Part shown: piece by piece, positions 1 through 7,634 of the stretch | How the letters are laid out: each line of letters opens with the position of its first letter | Numbering within the stretch: the stretch's first letter is position 1 | Origin: Rhodospira trueperi | Lineage (GTDB): Bacteria; Pseudomonadota; Alphaproteobacteria; Rhodospirillales; Rhodospirillaceae | NCBI RefSeq assembly: GCF_900101965.1 | Contig: NZ_FNAP01000001.1 | Span: 372,001-436,000 of the forward strand | DNA: 64,000 nt | Direction: 5' to 3' | Made by a program: the position numbers and the translations under genes | The notes under the pieces: model-generated | The model's input: the letters and a program-made list of their open reading frames with translations, nothing else | Databases searched by the model: none | What the model was told of the DNA's origin: nothing

Positions 1-25
1 TGATATTTTTCAAAGCCCCGCACTT

Positions 26-48
26 AACCACCATTCAAACCACCACTC
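26..48 (+). repeat. Left pair of integrase arm-type repeats
   Basis: Two direct copies of an 11-mer lie 12 bp apart: AACCACCATTC at 26-36 and AACCACCACTC at 38-48. The same pair, with the same spacing and orientation, lies next to the integrase at 14745-14767. Tyrosine integrases of the P4/lambda type bind such arm sites flanking the crossover core. The repeats are seen; the binding role is inferred. Confidence 0.55.
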
Positions 49-91
49 GCGAATAGGAACTCTCGGGAAAAAACCCGATTCGATTCGCATG

Positions 92-124
92 AAAAAACCC
101 GCCCCCAGGTCTCCCAAGGGCGGG
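92..124 (-). terminator. Rho-independent terminator facing left
   Basis: Arms CCCGCCC (98-104) and GGGCGGG (118-124) form a GC stem. On the minus strand this is followed by six T (97-92). It would stop leftward transcripts leaving the packaging operon before the left attachment site. Confidence 0.5.
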
Positions 125-128
125 CGGG

Positions 129-151
129 ATACTGCGCACCGTGCGCAGTAT
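129..151. promoter_or_regulatory. Perfect 11-bp inverted repeat, possible operator
   Basis: Two 11-base arms beginning ATACTGCGCAC flank a single central base, making a 23-bp near-perfect palindrome. It lies just upstream of the ribbon-helix-helix remnant and may be its former operator. No T-run follows, so it is not an obvious terminator. Confidence 0.4.
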
Positions 152-213
152 GGTCAGGCGGCGGGCTTGGCGCGTTCGCGGAGCAACGCACCGGCCGCGT
201 CGTTCACGGTCGC

Positions 214-342
214 GCGGCGGCGGACGATGACCGCTCGGTGTCGTCTCTGGTTGAGCGCATCCTGAAAGCGTGGTTGACTGATAAGGGGTATCTGCCCGGC
301 CCCGGCGCGGATAGCGGAAAGGGCGGTCGGGTTTCCAGCTAA
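214..342 (+). pseudogene. C-terminal remnant of an Arc/ribbon-helix-helix DNA-binding protein
   Basis: The frame ending at the TAA (340-342) reads DDDRSVSSLVERILKAWL and then a Gly/Pro-rich tail. This resembles the second helix and end of Arc-like ribbon-helix-helix proteins, where RSVSSLVE is a common form. The frame is open back to 28 but holds no ATG, GTG or TTG upstream of 238, and no other frame supplies the expected N-terminal strand. I read it as a 5'-truncated gene. Apart from this remnant and the sites listed here, bases 1-368 show nothing codable. Confidence 0.4.
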
Positions 343-368
343 CCACCCCTGCTAAACGGGAGGAGAAA

Positions 369-650
369 ATGTGTGGGCCAACGATCCGGCTCTATTTTCG
401 ACGTTCGGATGGTGCGATAGAGGATGGCCAAATAGAATACGAAACCTCCGCCTTTGCTGGTTTCGTGCCTTCGGTCGGGGACGAGGTTGTTGATCCAGGT
501 GTCTTACAAGGACAAGACCGTAGAGACTATCGGAACCGTCAAATTCTGACCGTTGTCAGAAGGGTTTTCAGCCCTAAAGACAAAGAAGGCAGTATTGCCC
601 TTGTTGTAGAGCCTAGGCCGGCTTCCGATCAGGATCGTGACATCGTTTAA
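369..650 (+). CDS. Hypothetical small protein of the satellite (93 aa)
   Basis: I do not recognise this protein. The ATG has a strong ribosome-binding site (GGGAGGAG, about 4 bases upstream). The product is a mixed hydrophilic 93-aa protein with no signal peptide, membrane segment or cysteine cluster; it begins MCGPTIRLYF and ends in an acidic tail. With the next gene it is one of only two intact genes of the element on the plus strand, in the position between the packaging operon and the left end where satellites and prophages often carry accessory cargo. A defence or fitness role is possible but not shown. Confidence 0.6.
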   Translation: MCGPTIRLYFRRSDGAIEDGQIEYETSAFAGFVPSVGDEVVDPGVLQGQDRRDYRNRQILTVVRRVFSPKDKEGSIALVVEPRPASDQDRDIV

Positions 651-706
651 TTTGGTCGGCAGCGCGATGTGTCGGGCGCTTTGTAAAAAAAAGCGGGAGA
701 GTGCAT

Positions 707-919
707 ATGCCATACTATGTTTACGTGGACCCAAGCACTGGAAAGATAACAACTGGCAACAGCTTGCCTTTGGGGGCGCTGAATGCGAAGCAATTCAGCA
801 CTAGCGGGGAGGCACAAAAATACATGAACTTCGTCAATCAAAAACCGTATGGCAGCGTCCCCGATCTTATGCGCGCTATGGATGCGGCTGAAATGGCAAG
901 ATTAGCGGGGCTTTTCTAA
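707..919 (+). CDS. Hypothetical small protein of the satellite (70 aa)
   Basis: I chose the ATG at 707 because GGGAGA at 694-699 gives good spacing; a GTG at 701 would add two residues. The product begins MPYYVYVDPSTGKI and ends in a short amphipathic helix. No known domain is recognised. It follows the 93-aa gene by 56 bases on the same strand and is probably co-transcribed with it. It ends 43 bases from the end of the convergent zinc-finger gene. Confidence 0.5.
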   Translation: MPYYVYVDPSTGKITTGNSLPLGALNAKQFSTSGEAQKYMNFVNQKPYGSVPDLMRAMDAAEMARLAGLF

Positions 920-962
920 ATCAAACAAGCAGAAACCCTGATCCTCAGATCCGGGGAAAACC

Positions 963-1769
963 CTACGCGGCCTCTCGGGCGCGGCGCCGTCGAAGTTCCC
1001 AGGCACACTGGCGCGAACAGCACTCTTTCTTCGCGGCGGGAACGTGAAGGCGGAACACGGTGCCGCACACCGGGCATGTTCGCTCCGGTTGCTTCCGTTC
1101 CCGGTGCTTGTGATAGCAGGCGTTCGAGCAATATTCTCTGCCCTTCGCCGGGTGGATCGGCTCCCCGCACCCTTTGCAGGGCACATATTTCAGTTTGTTC
1201 GACCGCTTCATGCCAGCGTGGGCACACTCCCGCGAACAGAAGCGATGTTCGGCCCGCTCGGGTGTGAACAGCGTGCCGCAGTGCTTGCAGGGCTTGCGCC
1301 GCTCAATCCGCGTCTGTTCCTTGCGCGCCGCGCACGCGGCCAGATATTCGGCCATCGAGTGCACCTCGCCAGACCGGCGGGCCTTGTGGGCGTACGCCAG
1401 CCTCCCGCACAGGGCGGAACAGTATTTCCGGGGCACCCCGTTCCGGTGTGCCTCCGATGCCGGCGGCATCCCGTTCCCGCACCATGCGCAGCGTGTGCGC
1501 TCGGTCAGTTCGTCGATCCACTCGGGTTGCCCATCCGCCCATGTCGGTCTTGTGGCGCCGTTGGCGGCCAGGGCCTCGGAAACAACGTGGACGGCTTCCG
1601 CGTCGGCGCGCGGCCAGGGCCACCCGTCCAGACATAGGCCGGCCCGGATGCCATGGCGACAAGCGCCTTCATGCTCGAAGGGAGACGCGGACCAGTCCCG
1701 CAGGATGGCGGCCACCGTGGCGATGCGGCGGGCACGGTCGGACAGTCCGACATGTCCGCGCCGGCTCAT
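963..1769 (-). CDS. Multi-zinc-finger protein at end of the packaging operon (268 aa)
   Basis: The C-terminal two thirds contains four successive CxxC...CSxxC units: CAWC with CSALC, CKHC with CSREC, CKGC with CSNAC, and CPVC with CSRQC, each about 25-30 residues. Each looks like a treble-clef or zinc-ribbon knuckle. The N-terminal 90 residues have no recognised motif. Its ATG overlaps the terminase large-subunit stop (ATGA), so the two are translationally coupled and the protein belongs to the packaging operon. The role is unknown: a DNA-binding factor, or a nuclease accessory to HNH and terminase, are both possible. No HNH catalytic signature is visible here. Confidence 0.7.
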   Translation of the reverse strand: MSRRGHVGLSDRARRIATVAAILRDWSASPFEHEGACRHGIRAGLCLDGWPWPRADAEAVHVVSEALAANGATRPTWADGQPEWIDELTERTRCAWCGNGMPPASEAHRNGVPRKYCSALCGRLAYAHKARRSGEVHSMAEYLAACAARKEQTRIERRKPCKHCGTLFTPERAEHRFCSRECAHAGMKRSNKLKYVPCKGCGEPIHPAKGREYCSNACYHKHRERKQPERTCPVCGTVFRLHVPAAKKECCSRQCAWELRRRRAREAA

Positions 1770-3433
1770 AGGATCAACAGCCCTTCCGGCCGGGCGTCTT
1801 CGTCGTCATAAACGGAGCCGCCTTCACCGACCACGGCGCGGCCAACGGCCATAATCAGGGCGCCGGCCGCGTCGATTCGCTCTTTCGCCCTGGCCTTGCT
1901 CGGTTTGATGTTGCCGGCCGGGTCCTTGTCCGGGACCACGTTGGCGACACACCAGCGCAAGACAGGGTGCCCGCCGTGCCTGATCTTGCCGGACAGGATC
2001 AGCCGTTCCGTGTCCTTCATCGGTGGCGACATGGACACGAACCCTTGGCGGTGCGTCGTCACCGGAACGCCAGCGTCTTGCAGGCGGGTGATTGAGCCCG
2101 TTGCGTTCCACTGATCCATTGCGACTTCCTGGACGTTGAACCGCTCGCACAGGTCGATGATGCAGGCTTCAACGGCCGCATAGTCCACCACGTTGCCCGG
2201 TGTCGCGGTCAGCAGTCCCGAGTCCGCCCAGGCGGGATAGGGCACCCCGTCAACCTCTTGCCGGCGCCGGATGTTGTCGGCTGGCACGAAACAGAACGGC
2301 ACAACGTCCACCCCGCCGTCATCGTCGGGCACGGCCAGGACCACGGCCGTCAGGTCGGTTGTGCTGGACAGGTCAACGCCGATCCAGGCCGGCCGGCCTT
2401 CCATCGCGTCCAGGTCCACCGGATCGGCGCCCCGATCCCATGACGTCATCGCCACCCATCCGGCCACACTGCCGTCAATCCAGCGGTTCAGGTGCAGTTG
2501 TTGCCAGCCCTCCACCTCGTGGGGCAGCGGTGCGGCCTGACGCGCCAGCTTGCGCAGTTCGTCCAGATACAGGAACGCGCCCAAGGCCGGGTTCAGCGCG
2601 TGCCACAGGGCTTCATCCTGCCAGGGAAGGTCTTCGCCCTCGGGCGGGTCCGGGGCGGCGAAGATCACCGGCAGGAACGATTCGTCCTCCCGCTCGCCCT
2701 TCGCCACCGCGCGGGAATGCTGCCAGCGATCCCAGGCGAGCGTGTTCCGGCCCACGCCAGCGGTCGAAATGGTGATGGTCAGGGGGTCGGCCCGCTTGCC
2801 CATGCTGGTCCGCAGCACGCGCCAGAGTTCCCGGCCCGAATGCGCCGGCCATGCGTGGATTTCGTCCCCGATCAGCAGGGAGATGTTGAGCCCATGCTTG
2901 GTGTAGCTCTCGTGGGAAATGGCCTTCAGGACCGATCCCGATTTCGGGTGATGAAGCTCCTTCTGGGATTCCACCGCGCGGACGATCCGGGACAGGGTGC
3001 GGTCAGCCTCGACATACCGCTTGGCATGGCCGAACCCGATGGACGCTTGCCCCCGGTCGGCGGCGGCCACCACCACTTGCCCGGCGGCGTCGCGTTCCGG
3101 CCCCAGCAGGTGCAGCAACCCCAGCGCGGCAATGAGGGTGGTCTTGCCGTTGCCCCGGGGCAGCCACACGGCCACGTCGGAGAAGCGGCGTCGGCCATCC
3201 GGCAGGGTGTCCCCATAGACGCGCCGGATCAGGCGCCGTTGCCAACGTGCCAGCACTTTCCCCAGGCGTTGCCCGGCGCGCGGTCCCTCGGTGATGGTCA
3301 GGCGTTCCACGAACGCCACGGCCCGGGCACCCTTCCCATGAGGGTCGGGAATGTCGCTATCATCGAACAGCCAGGCGGGCCGGCAGGCGTCAACCGTCCA
3401 CCAGGTCGCCCCATCCGTCGCCGGTGTCGTCAT
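1766..3433 (-). CDS. terL: Terminase large subunit (packaging ATPase/nuclease)
   Basis: At 555 aa this is the full length of the Terminase_1 (HK97/phiC31-like) family. The Walker A motif LPRGNGKTT lies at residues 91-99 and the Walker B motif SLLIGDE ends at about residue 191. The RNase H-like nuclease domain begins with GVDLSSTTD near residue 352 and has a second acidic strand (VAMDQWN) later. It would power DNA translocation into the procapsid and cut concatemers. Its start overlaps terS by 44 bases. It sits at the end of a complete head module, which in this element has no tail genes beyond it. Confidence 0.95.
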   Translation of the reverse strand: MTTPATDGATWWTVDACRPAWLFDDSDIPDPHGKGARAVAFVERLTITEGPRAGQRLGKVLARWQRRLIRRVYGDTLPDGRRRFSDVAVWLPRGNGKTTLIAALGLLHLLGPERDAAGQVVVAAADRGQASIGFGHAKRYVEADRTLSRIVRAVESQKELHHPKSGSVLKAISHESYTKHGLNISLLIGDEIHAWPAHSGRELWRVLRTSMGKRADPLTITISTAGVGRNTLAWDRWQHSRAVAKGEREDESFLPVIFAAPDPPEGEDLPWQDEALWHALNPALGAFLYLDELRKLARQAAPLPHEVEGWQQLHLNRWIDGSVAGWVAMTSWDRGADPVDLDAMEGRPAWIGVDLSSTTDLTAVVLAVPDDDGGVDVVPFCFVPADNIRRRQEVDGVPYPAWADSGLLTATPGNVVDYAAVEACIIDLCERFNVQEVAMDQWNATGSITRLQDAGVPVTTHRQGFVSMSPPMKDTERLILSGKIRHGGHPVLRWCVANVVPDKDPAGNIKPSKARAKERIDAAGALIMAVGRAVVGEGGSVYDDEDARPEGLLIL

Positions 3434-3800
3434 CGGTCTTGCCTCTCAGGGCCTGGCGGTGTGGTGTCAGGCTCAATTCGGTGGCGAGCAAGCGGGCTTC
3501 CCGCATGGCGCCTTGCTGGATGCGGAAGGCCGGGTGGACAGTCGGGCCGCGCTCCGTCTCCACCGTCCGCCCTTCGGTGACCATCGTTTCTTCGCACTCG
3601 CGGACCATGCCCACCGCCACGCAATAGCTTTCCAGGGTGGCGCGGGCCTCGTCATTCAGCAGGCCACGGGCTTGCAGGCGCGGCGCAACCCGCTTCCACT
3701 CCGCCTTCGCGTGCGCGGGCAGCCATGAGGGCGGCGGAGGGGCACGGCGGACAGCGGCCCCACCCTCCACAACCTGCAATTTCGGCTTCCTGCCCTTCAT
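3390..3800 (-). CDS. terS: Terminase small subunit, P27 family
   Basis: This 136-aa protein starts MKGRKPKLQVVEGG and contains PSWLPAHAKAEWKRVAPRL, the hallmark of the P27-type (Terminase_4) small terminase. It would recognise the packaging site and recruit TerL, whose gene overlaps its 3' end. In satellites the TerS decides which genome is packaged, so this gene is central to whether the element packages itself or helper DNA. Confidence 0.85.
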   Translation of the reverse strand: MKGRKPKLQVVEGGAAVRRAPPPPSWLPAHAKAEWKRVAPRLQARGLLNDEARATLESYCVAVGMVRECEETMVTEGRTVETERGPTVHPAFRIQQGAMREARLLATELSLTPHRQALRGKTDDDTGDGWGDLVDG

Positions 3801-3891
3801 CGCTCAAAACCCCATTTTCGGCCGCGTCTCGCGCGGCACCCACCCGCCGGTCCCCAGGGCATCGAAGGAAATTCCCGACCCGCCCCCGGGG

Positions 3892-4206
3892 TTATTCGCT
3901 CGTGCAATGAAGCTCCAGGGCCTCGCGTCGGCCAACCTCCCGCACCTCTCTGATGTTCCACGTCGCGCCGTCCCATTCGACGGTCGCCGTCGTGTCCAGG
4001 CCATCAACCCAATGCACTGTGAAGACGGCCTTGCGCTCCGCCTGGACGGCCTCGGCGCCGATGAACTCCCGGCCGGACAACTGGCGGACGTTGGCCCAGA
4101 ATGTGCCCAGCGCGACCGTCCCACCGGGGATGGTCCCGCCGTAGCCGTCATCAATCATGGACGTGACCATGACCGTGATGCGTCGATCCATGCGCCCGAT
4201 GTTCAT
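3892..4206 (-). CDS. Head-tail adaptor / head closure protein
   Basis: A 104-aa protein starting MNIGRMDRRITV, with the beta-rich pattern of the SPP1 gp16-like head-tail joining family (Phage_H_T_join), including the typical VEWDGATWNI strand near the C terminus. I chose the ATG at 4206, which follows the TAG of the connector gene by 2 bases and has GGAG 9 bases upstream; an in-frame ATG at 4221 is possible. It would close the packaged head and present the docking surface for a tail, in this case presumably a helper tail. Confidence 0.75.
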   Translation of the reverse strand: MNIGRMDRRITVMVTSMIDDGYGGTIPGGTVALGTFWANVRQLSGREFIGAEAVQAERKAVFTVHWVDGLDTTATVEWDGATWNIREVREVGRREALELHCTSE

Positions 4207-4208
4207 GG

Positions 4209-4802
4209 CTAGAGGCTCCACACGCGATACGCGGCCAGGTCATCAACACCGGGCACGCGGTATGGGTGGGCGAACGTGACGTGTCCGCGCTGGCCGTACC
4301 GATCCGCAACGCGATCCTTGATCCACTGGCGTATTGGCATGGGAACGGCGGCCGGGTCATCGCCAAAGCCGGCGGTGAACGCGACCCGGACGCACTCGGG
4401 CGTCGTCGGGGTGCTTGGCCACCTCGTCACCGGAACGATGCGTCCGTCTCCACCGATGCCCGCCACGCGGTATGCGCTCGGGTCCAGAGTGACGGCGGAA
4501 CCGCTGGTGTCGTCATATTCGATGGCGTCCACCGCAATGAGCGGCGGGAGGGGCACCAGCAGGTCGGAGCGCGGGAAACCATCCAGGTACAACGTCCAGG
4601 ACTGTTCGATCAGGCAGCGGCCAAGGAAGCCGTCCCAGCCGTCCAGTTCGGCAACCGCCGCGTCGATCAAGGAGCGCACGTCCGCCGCGTCCACCGGCGC
4701 GGGGGGTGACAGGGTTTCGTCGAGGGTGAGGCGGAGGAAGGTCCACACGTCCGCCTCGTCAACCGGCAGGACCGTGGGTGCCATGTCCAGTTCAAGCCGC
4801 AT
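4209..4802 (-). CDS. Head-tail connector, gp6-like
   Basis: The 197-aa product starting MRLELDMAPTVLP resembles the HK97 gp6/phiE125 gp8 connectors: an N-terminal helical pair (LDETLSPPAPVDAADVRSL), a Trp-rich beta region and a C-terminal IRQWIKDRVADRYGQRG helix. An upstream in-frame ATG at 4934 exists but lies inside the HNH gene; the ATG at 4802 has GGGAG 7-8 bases upstream and overlaps the HNH stop by only 11 bases. It would form a ring under the portal. Confidence 0.75.
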   Translation of the reverse strand: MRLELDMAPTVLPVDEADVWTFLRLTLDETLSPPAPVDAADVRSLIDAAVAELDGWDGFLGRCLIEQSWTLYLDGFPRSDLLVPLPPLIAVDAIEYDDTSGSAVTLDPSAYRVAGIGGDGRIVPVTRWPSTPTTPECVRVAFTAGFGDDPAAVPMPIRQWIKDRVADRYGQRGHVTFAHPYRVPGVDDLAAYRVWSL

Positions 4803-5199
4803 TGTCGGGCTCCCGGTTCCAAGGATGATCGGGATCCTTCGGCGTGCCGTCCTCATTGCAGCCGTGCGGCACCGCGCCGCGCCGTTCCCGGGACTGAACG
4901 ACGGATCGGTGGTGGTGACGGCACAGCCCCTCAAGGTTTGACCAGTCGTTGGTTCCGCCGTCTCGCACGCGCTTCTTGTGGTTCACGTCCACAGCGTGTT
5001 CGATCCGGCCTTCACGCTGGCACATGACACAGAACGGGTGAGCCTTCAGGAATGCGGCCCGCAGCTTCTCCCATGCGGCATCGTATCCACGCGCACGCGG
5101 CGAAGGCCGGTTGTCGGTCTTCGGCCGGCAGTCGCACCGCTGCCCCGCTGGCACAGGCCGGCGGCACCGTGGGCAGATGCGGGGCGGTCGGGTCGGCAT
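4792..5199 (-). CDS. HNH endonuclease of the packaging module
   Basis: This 135-aa protein has an N-terminal zinc ribbon (CPRC...CDC) and the HNH core: CVMC, then DVNHKKRVRDGG, NLEGLC and RHHHRS. HNH proteins beside terminases in HK97-like phages assist cos cleavage and genome packaging. It is placed between structural genes and the connector, upstream of terS and terL, the same arrangement as in capsid-forming satellites. The presence of HNH suggests a cos-type packaging mechanism. Confidence 0.85.
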   Translation of the reverse strand: MPTRPPRICPRCRRPVPAGQRCDCRPKTDNRPSPRARGYDAAWEKLRAAFLKAHPFCVMCQREGRIEHAVDVNHKKRVRDGGTNDWSNLEGLCRHHHRSVVQSRERRGAVPHGCNEDGTPKDPDHPWNREPDNAA

Positions 5200-5201
5200 G
5201 G

Positions 5202-5474
5202 TCAGTTCACCCCCAGGATCAGCGACACGGCGCCGCTCGTGTGCGCGGTGACGTTGCCGCGCATGTATCGCAGCGCGGTCACCTCCGCAGCGTCGTTCCC
5301 AGTGAAGGTCGCAACGTCGGTCCAGTTCGTGCCGTCAAGGGACCCCTGCAATTTCACCGTCGCGGTCCCGCCGACGATGGACTGGACCACACCGGAACAG
5401 AACGGACGGCCCAGGTCCTGGGCATCGCCAACACCTGGGCCGGTTGCACCGCCAATCAACGTGATCTCGTTCAT
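5202..5474 (-). CDS. Small phage structural protein, unknown role
   Basis: A 90-aa Gly/Thr-rich, beta-strand-predicted protein (MNEITLIGGATGPGVGDAQD; LQGSLDGTNWTDVATF). Such proteins occur next to HK97-type capsid genes and may be decoration or capsid-stabilising factors. It lies two bases upstream of the HNH start and is in the same operon. No catalytic motif is visible. Confidence 0.6.
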   Translation of the reverse strand: MNEITLIGGATGPGVGDAQDLGRPFCSGVVQSIVGGTATVKLQGSLDGTNWTDVATFTGNDAAEVTALRYMRGNVTAHTSGAVSLILGVN

Positions 5475-5566
5475 TCGGTCTCTCCACCAAGGCGCCCGCC
5501 GGGATGCGAAGGGCTGGACACATCCCGGCGGGGCCGGTCCCGGCTCGTATCGGGTCCGCGCCGGTC

Positions 5567-5953
5567 CTAGGCGGCCACCGGCGCGACATTCGGATGACCG
5601 CGAACGATCACCGATGACGCGGCAACGCTGGTGCCGCTGTTCTTGGTGAGAACCACCTTGAGGTAGCGTTTCGCCCCGGTATAGCCGACGCGATAGACGC
5701 TGTTCTCGGCCAGGGTCGCCGGCCAGGTCCCCACCAGGTCGGTGTCGGTCACGGCCTCGAACCCGCTCCCGCTGGCATCGGAATGGTGCAGGGTCGGGGT
5801 GAAATCCCCGGAACCCGCAACGGCTCCCGTCTGCACAATGGCGGTGGCGGATTCGAAGCCCAGCAGGTCCACCGGCTCGCCCGTCGTCGTGGCGGTCAGT
5901 ACGGCCGGGCGGATGGTCTCCGCCGGGCCGATGTTGTGGGTCAGGTCACGCAT
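5567..5953 (-). CDS. Phage structural protein, possible head decoration
   Basis: A 128-aa protein starting MRDLTHNIGPAETIRPAVL, with TLHHSDASGSGFEAV and GAKRYLKVVLTKNSG. This pattern is frequent in small proteins immediately downstream of HK97-like capsid genes in alphaproteobacterial prophages. It is beta-rich with no membrane segment. It follows the capsid stop by 13 bases. Head decoration or fibre-like attachment is my inference. Confidence 0.6.
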   Translation of the reverse strand: MRDLTHNIGPAETIRPAVLTATTTGEPVDLLGFESATAIVQTGAVAGSGDFTPTLHHSDASGSGFEAVTDTDLVGTWPATLAENSVYRVGYTGAKRYLKVVLTKNSGTSVAASSVIVRGHPNVAPVAA

Positions 5954-5966
5954 GGTCGGGGCCTCC

Positions 5967-7634
5967 TTAGCTGGCGATCTTCTGAAGCTTCACGGCCTCG
6001 CTGTTCGCCAGCCCGCCACCGACGCGGCGATAGGCGTAGAACAGCACGTTCGGCTTGTCGGTCAGGTTGTCGCGGATGAAGCGCGTTCCCAGCTTGTCCA
6101 CGATCAGGTAGGCCCGCTTGAAGTTGCCGAAGGCGACGGGGACGGCGTTGCCCGCGATGTCCGGCATCGTTTCGTCAAACTCGACGGGGTAGCCCAGCAA
6201 GCTGTTCGGCGCCCCGGCCGTCATGCTCGAACGCCAGAGGTACCGGCCCTCGGTATCAACCAGGGTGTCCAGGGCGTTCGCGGTGTTGCTGTTCATGAGG
6301 AACACGGCGCCGTCGCGGTACGGGGCGCGCAAGGCCCAGACCAGATTTTTCAGCCCGTCCGCCGTGATCTTGGCGTTGTCGCCGGACTTCACGAACTGGA
6401 TGGTGCCCCACGGGCGGGTTGCGTCGGCGGTCGCGGCGGTCGCATAGGACAGCAGGCCGGCCGGGCGCTTCGGGGTGGTGGTCGCGGAAATGAACGCCGC
6501 ACCCTCGGAGCGGGTGAACTTGTCCGTGATCTTGCCTTCGATCCAGGCACCAAGGTTGATCCCGGAATCGTCCAGCAGGCGTTGCGTGATCGGCTGTTGC
6601 GCCTGGATTTCCCGGAGCGGCACCGTCAACAGACCGAGTTCGGCCGTGTCGGTGTCGGTGCGGGCCTCCCGCTCGCCAACCCAGGTGGCGCCGATGTCGT
6701 CGGCGTCGATGGGCTCCACCCAGGCGTCACCCTGAGTGATGGTCTCGACGCGGGCTAGCCGGCGCATGGGGGTGGCGTCGAACAGCTTCTTGGTCATGGT
6801 CTTGGACAGTTCCGGCATGACGACATAGCCGCCGTCCGGGTCGCTGCCCGACCACATGGAGCGCAGTTCAATCATGGGCTTGTCATCGCCCCGGGCAAGC
6901 GCGGCCAGGGCGCGGTGTTCGGCCTCGACACCGGAACGGGTCTCGGTGCCGTTGGCGGCGCCAGCACGGCCGGAACGGGCCTCCACCTTGTCCAGACGCT
7001 TTGTGGTCGCCTCGATGGTGGACCGCAGGTCGTTGACGGTACCGGTCAGGGTCTCGACGGCCCCCGACATGCGGGTCTCGAAATCATCGGTGTCGGTGCC
7101 GCGCGTTTCATCCGGCGCGGCGTCGGTCACGGTGTCCTTGTCCATGGCCTTGCCTTTCGGTTGCGCCGCACTCGCGGCATGGTCCGCCCGAACCTCGACG
7201 ATCCGGGCACTCTCGTTTGACGGTAGGGTTACGATTGAAACCTCTTTGGCGACGGCCTCGGTGATGCGGCGCCCGCCGGCCATCGCTTCGTCACGGCGCC
7301 GGACGAACCCGACCGACAGCCCGTTGACGGCGCCGGCCTTCAGAAGCTCGTAAGCCTCCCGCCCGCGTGTGGTCGCCAGCGCGAGACGCGCACGGACGAA
7401 CAACCCGCGTTCGTCTTCGCGGAGTTCGGTGATCGTGCCGACGGGCGCGGCCGGATCGTGCGACCACAGCAGCGCCACGGGCCGGCCGGTCCCGAGACTG
7501 GCGGCGAAGGCGCCCGGCGCGAACGCCGTGCGGTAGCTGTCCACCGTGCCCCAGGTCACGGCATAGCCCGAGAACTCGCCCTCGGTGGTCGGCGTCGGGT
7601 CGAACCGGATTTCAAGGCGTTCAAGCATCGTCAC
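5967..7634 (-). CDS. Prohead protease-major capsid protein fusion, HK97 fold
   Basis: A 555-aa polyprotein. Residues 1-150 are the U35-type prohead protease, with the catalytic His in LLWSHDPAAPVG (H59) and Ser in NGLSVGF (S107). Residues about 185-220 form a charged coiled-coil scaffold (delta domain). Residues about 260-555 are the HK97-fold capsid (GGYVVMPELSK; QPITQRLLDDSG). Separate genes are more usual, but fusions are known. It overlaps the portal gene by 14 bases. It shows that the element encodes its own capsid rather than remodelling a helper capsid. Confidence 0.9.
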   Translation of the reverse strand: MTMLERLEIRFDPTPTTEGEFSGYAVTWGTVDSYRTAFAPGAFAASLGTGRPVALLWSHDPAAPVGTITELREDERGLFVRARLALATTRGREAYELLKAGAVNGLSVGFVRRRDEAMAGGRRITEAVAKEVSIVTLPSNESARIVEVRADHAASAAQPKGKAMDKDTVTDAAPDETRGTDTDDFETRMSGAVETLTGTVNDLRSTIEATTKRLDKVEARSGRAGAANGTETRSGVEAEHRALAALARGDDKPMIELRSMWSGSDPDGGYVVMPELSKTMTKKLFDATPMRRLARVETITQGDAWVEPIDADDIGATWVGEREARTDTDTAELGLLTVPLREIQAQQPITQRLLDDSGINLGAWIEGKITDKFTRSEGAAFISATTTPKRPAGLLSYATAATADATRPWGTIQFVKSGDNAKITADGLKNLVWALRAPYRDGAVFLMNSNTANALDTLVDTEGRYLWRSSMTAGAPNSLLGYPVEFDETMPDIAGNAVPVAFGNFKRAYLIVDKLGTRFIRDNLTDKPNVLFYAYRRVGGGLANSEAVKLQKIAS

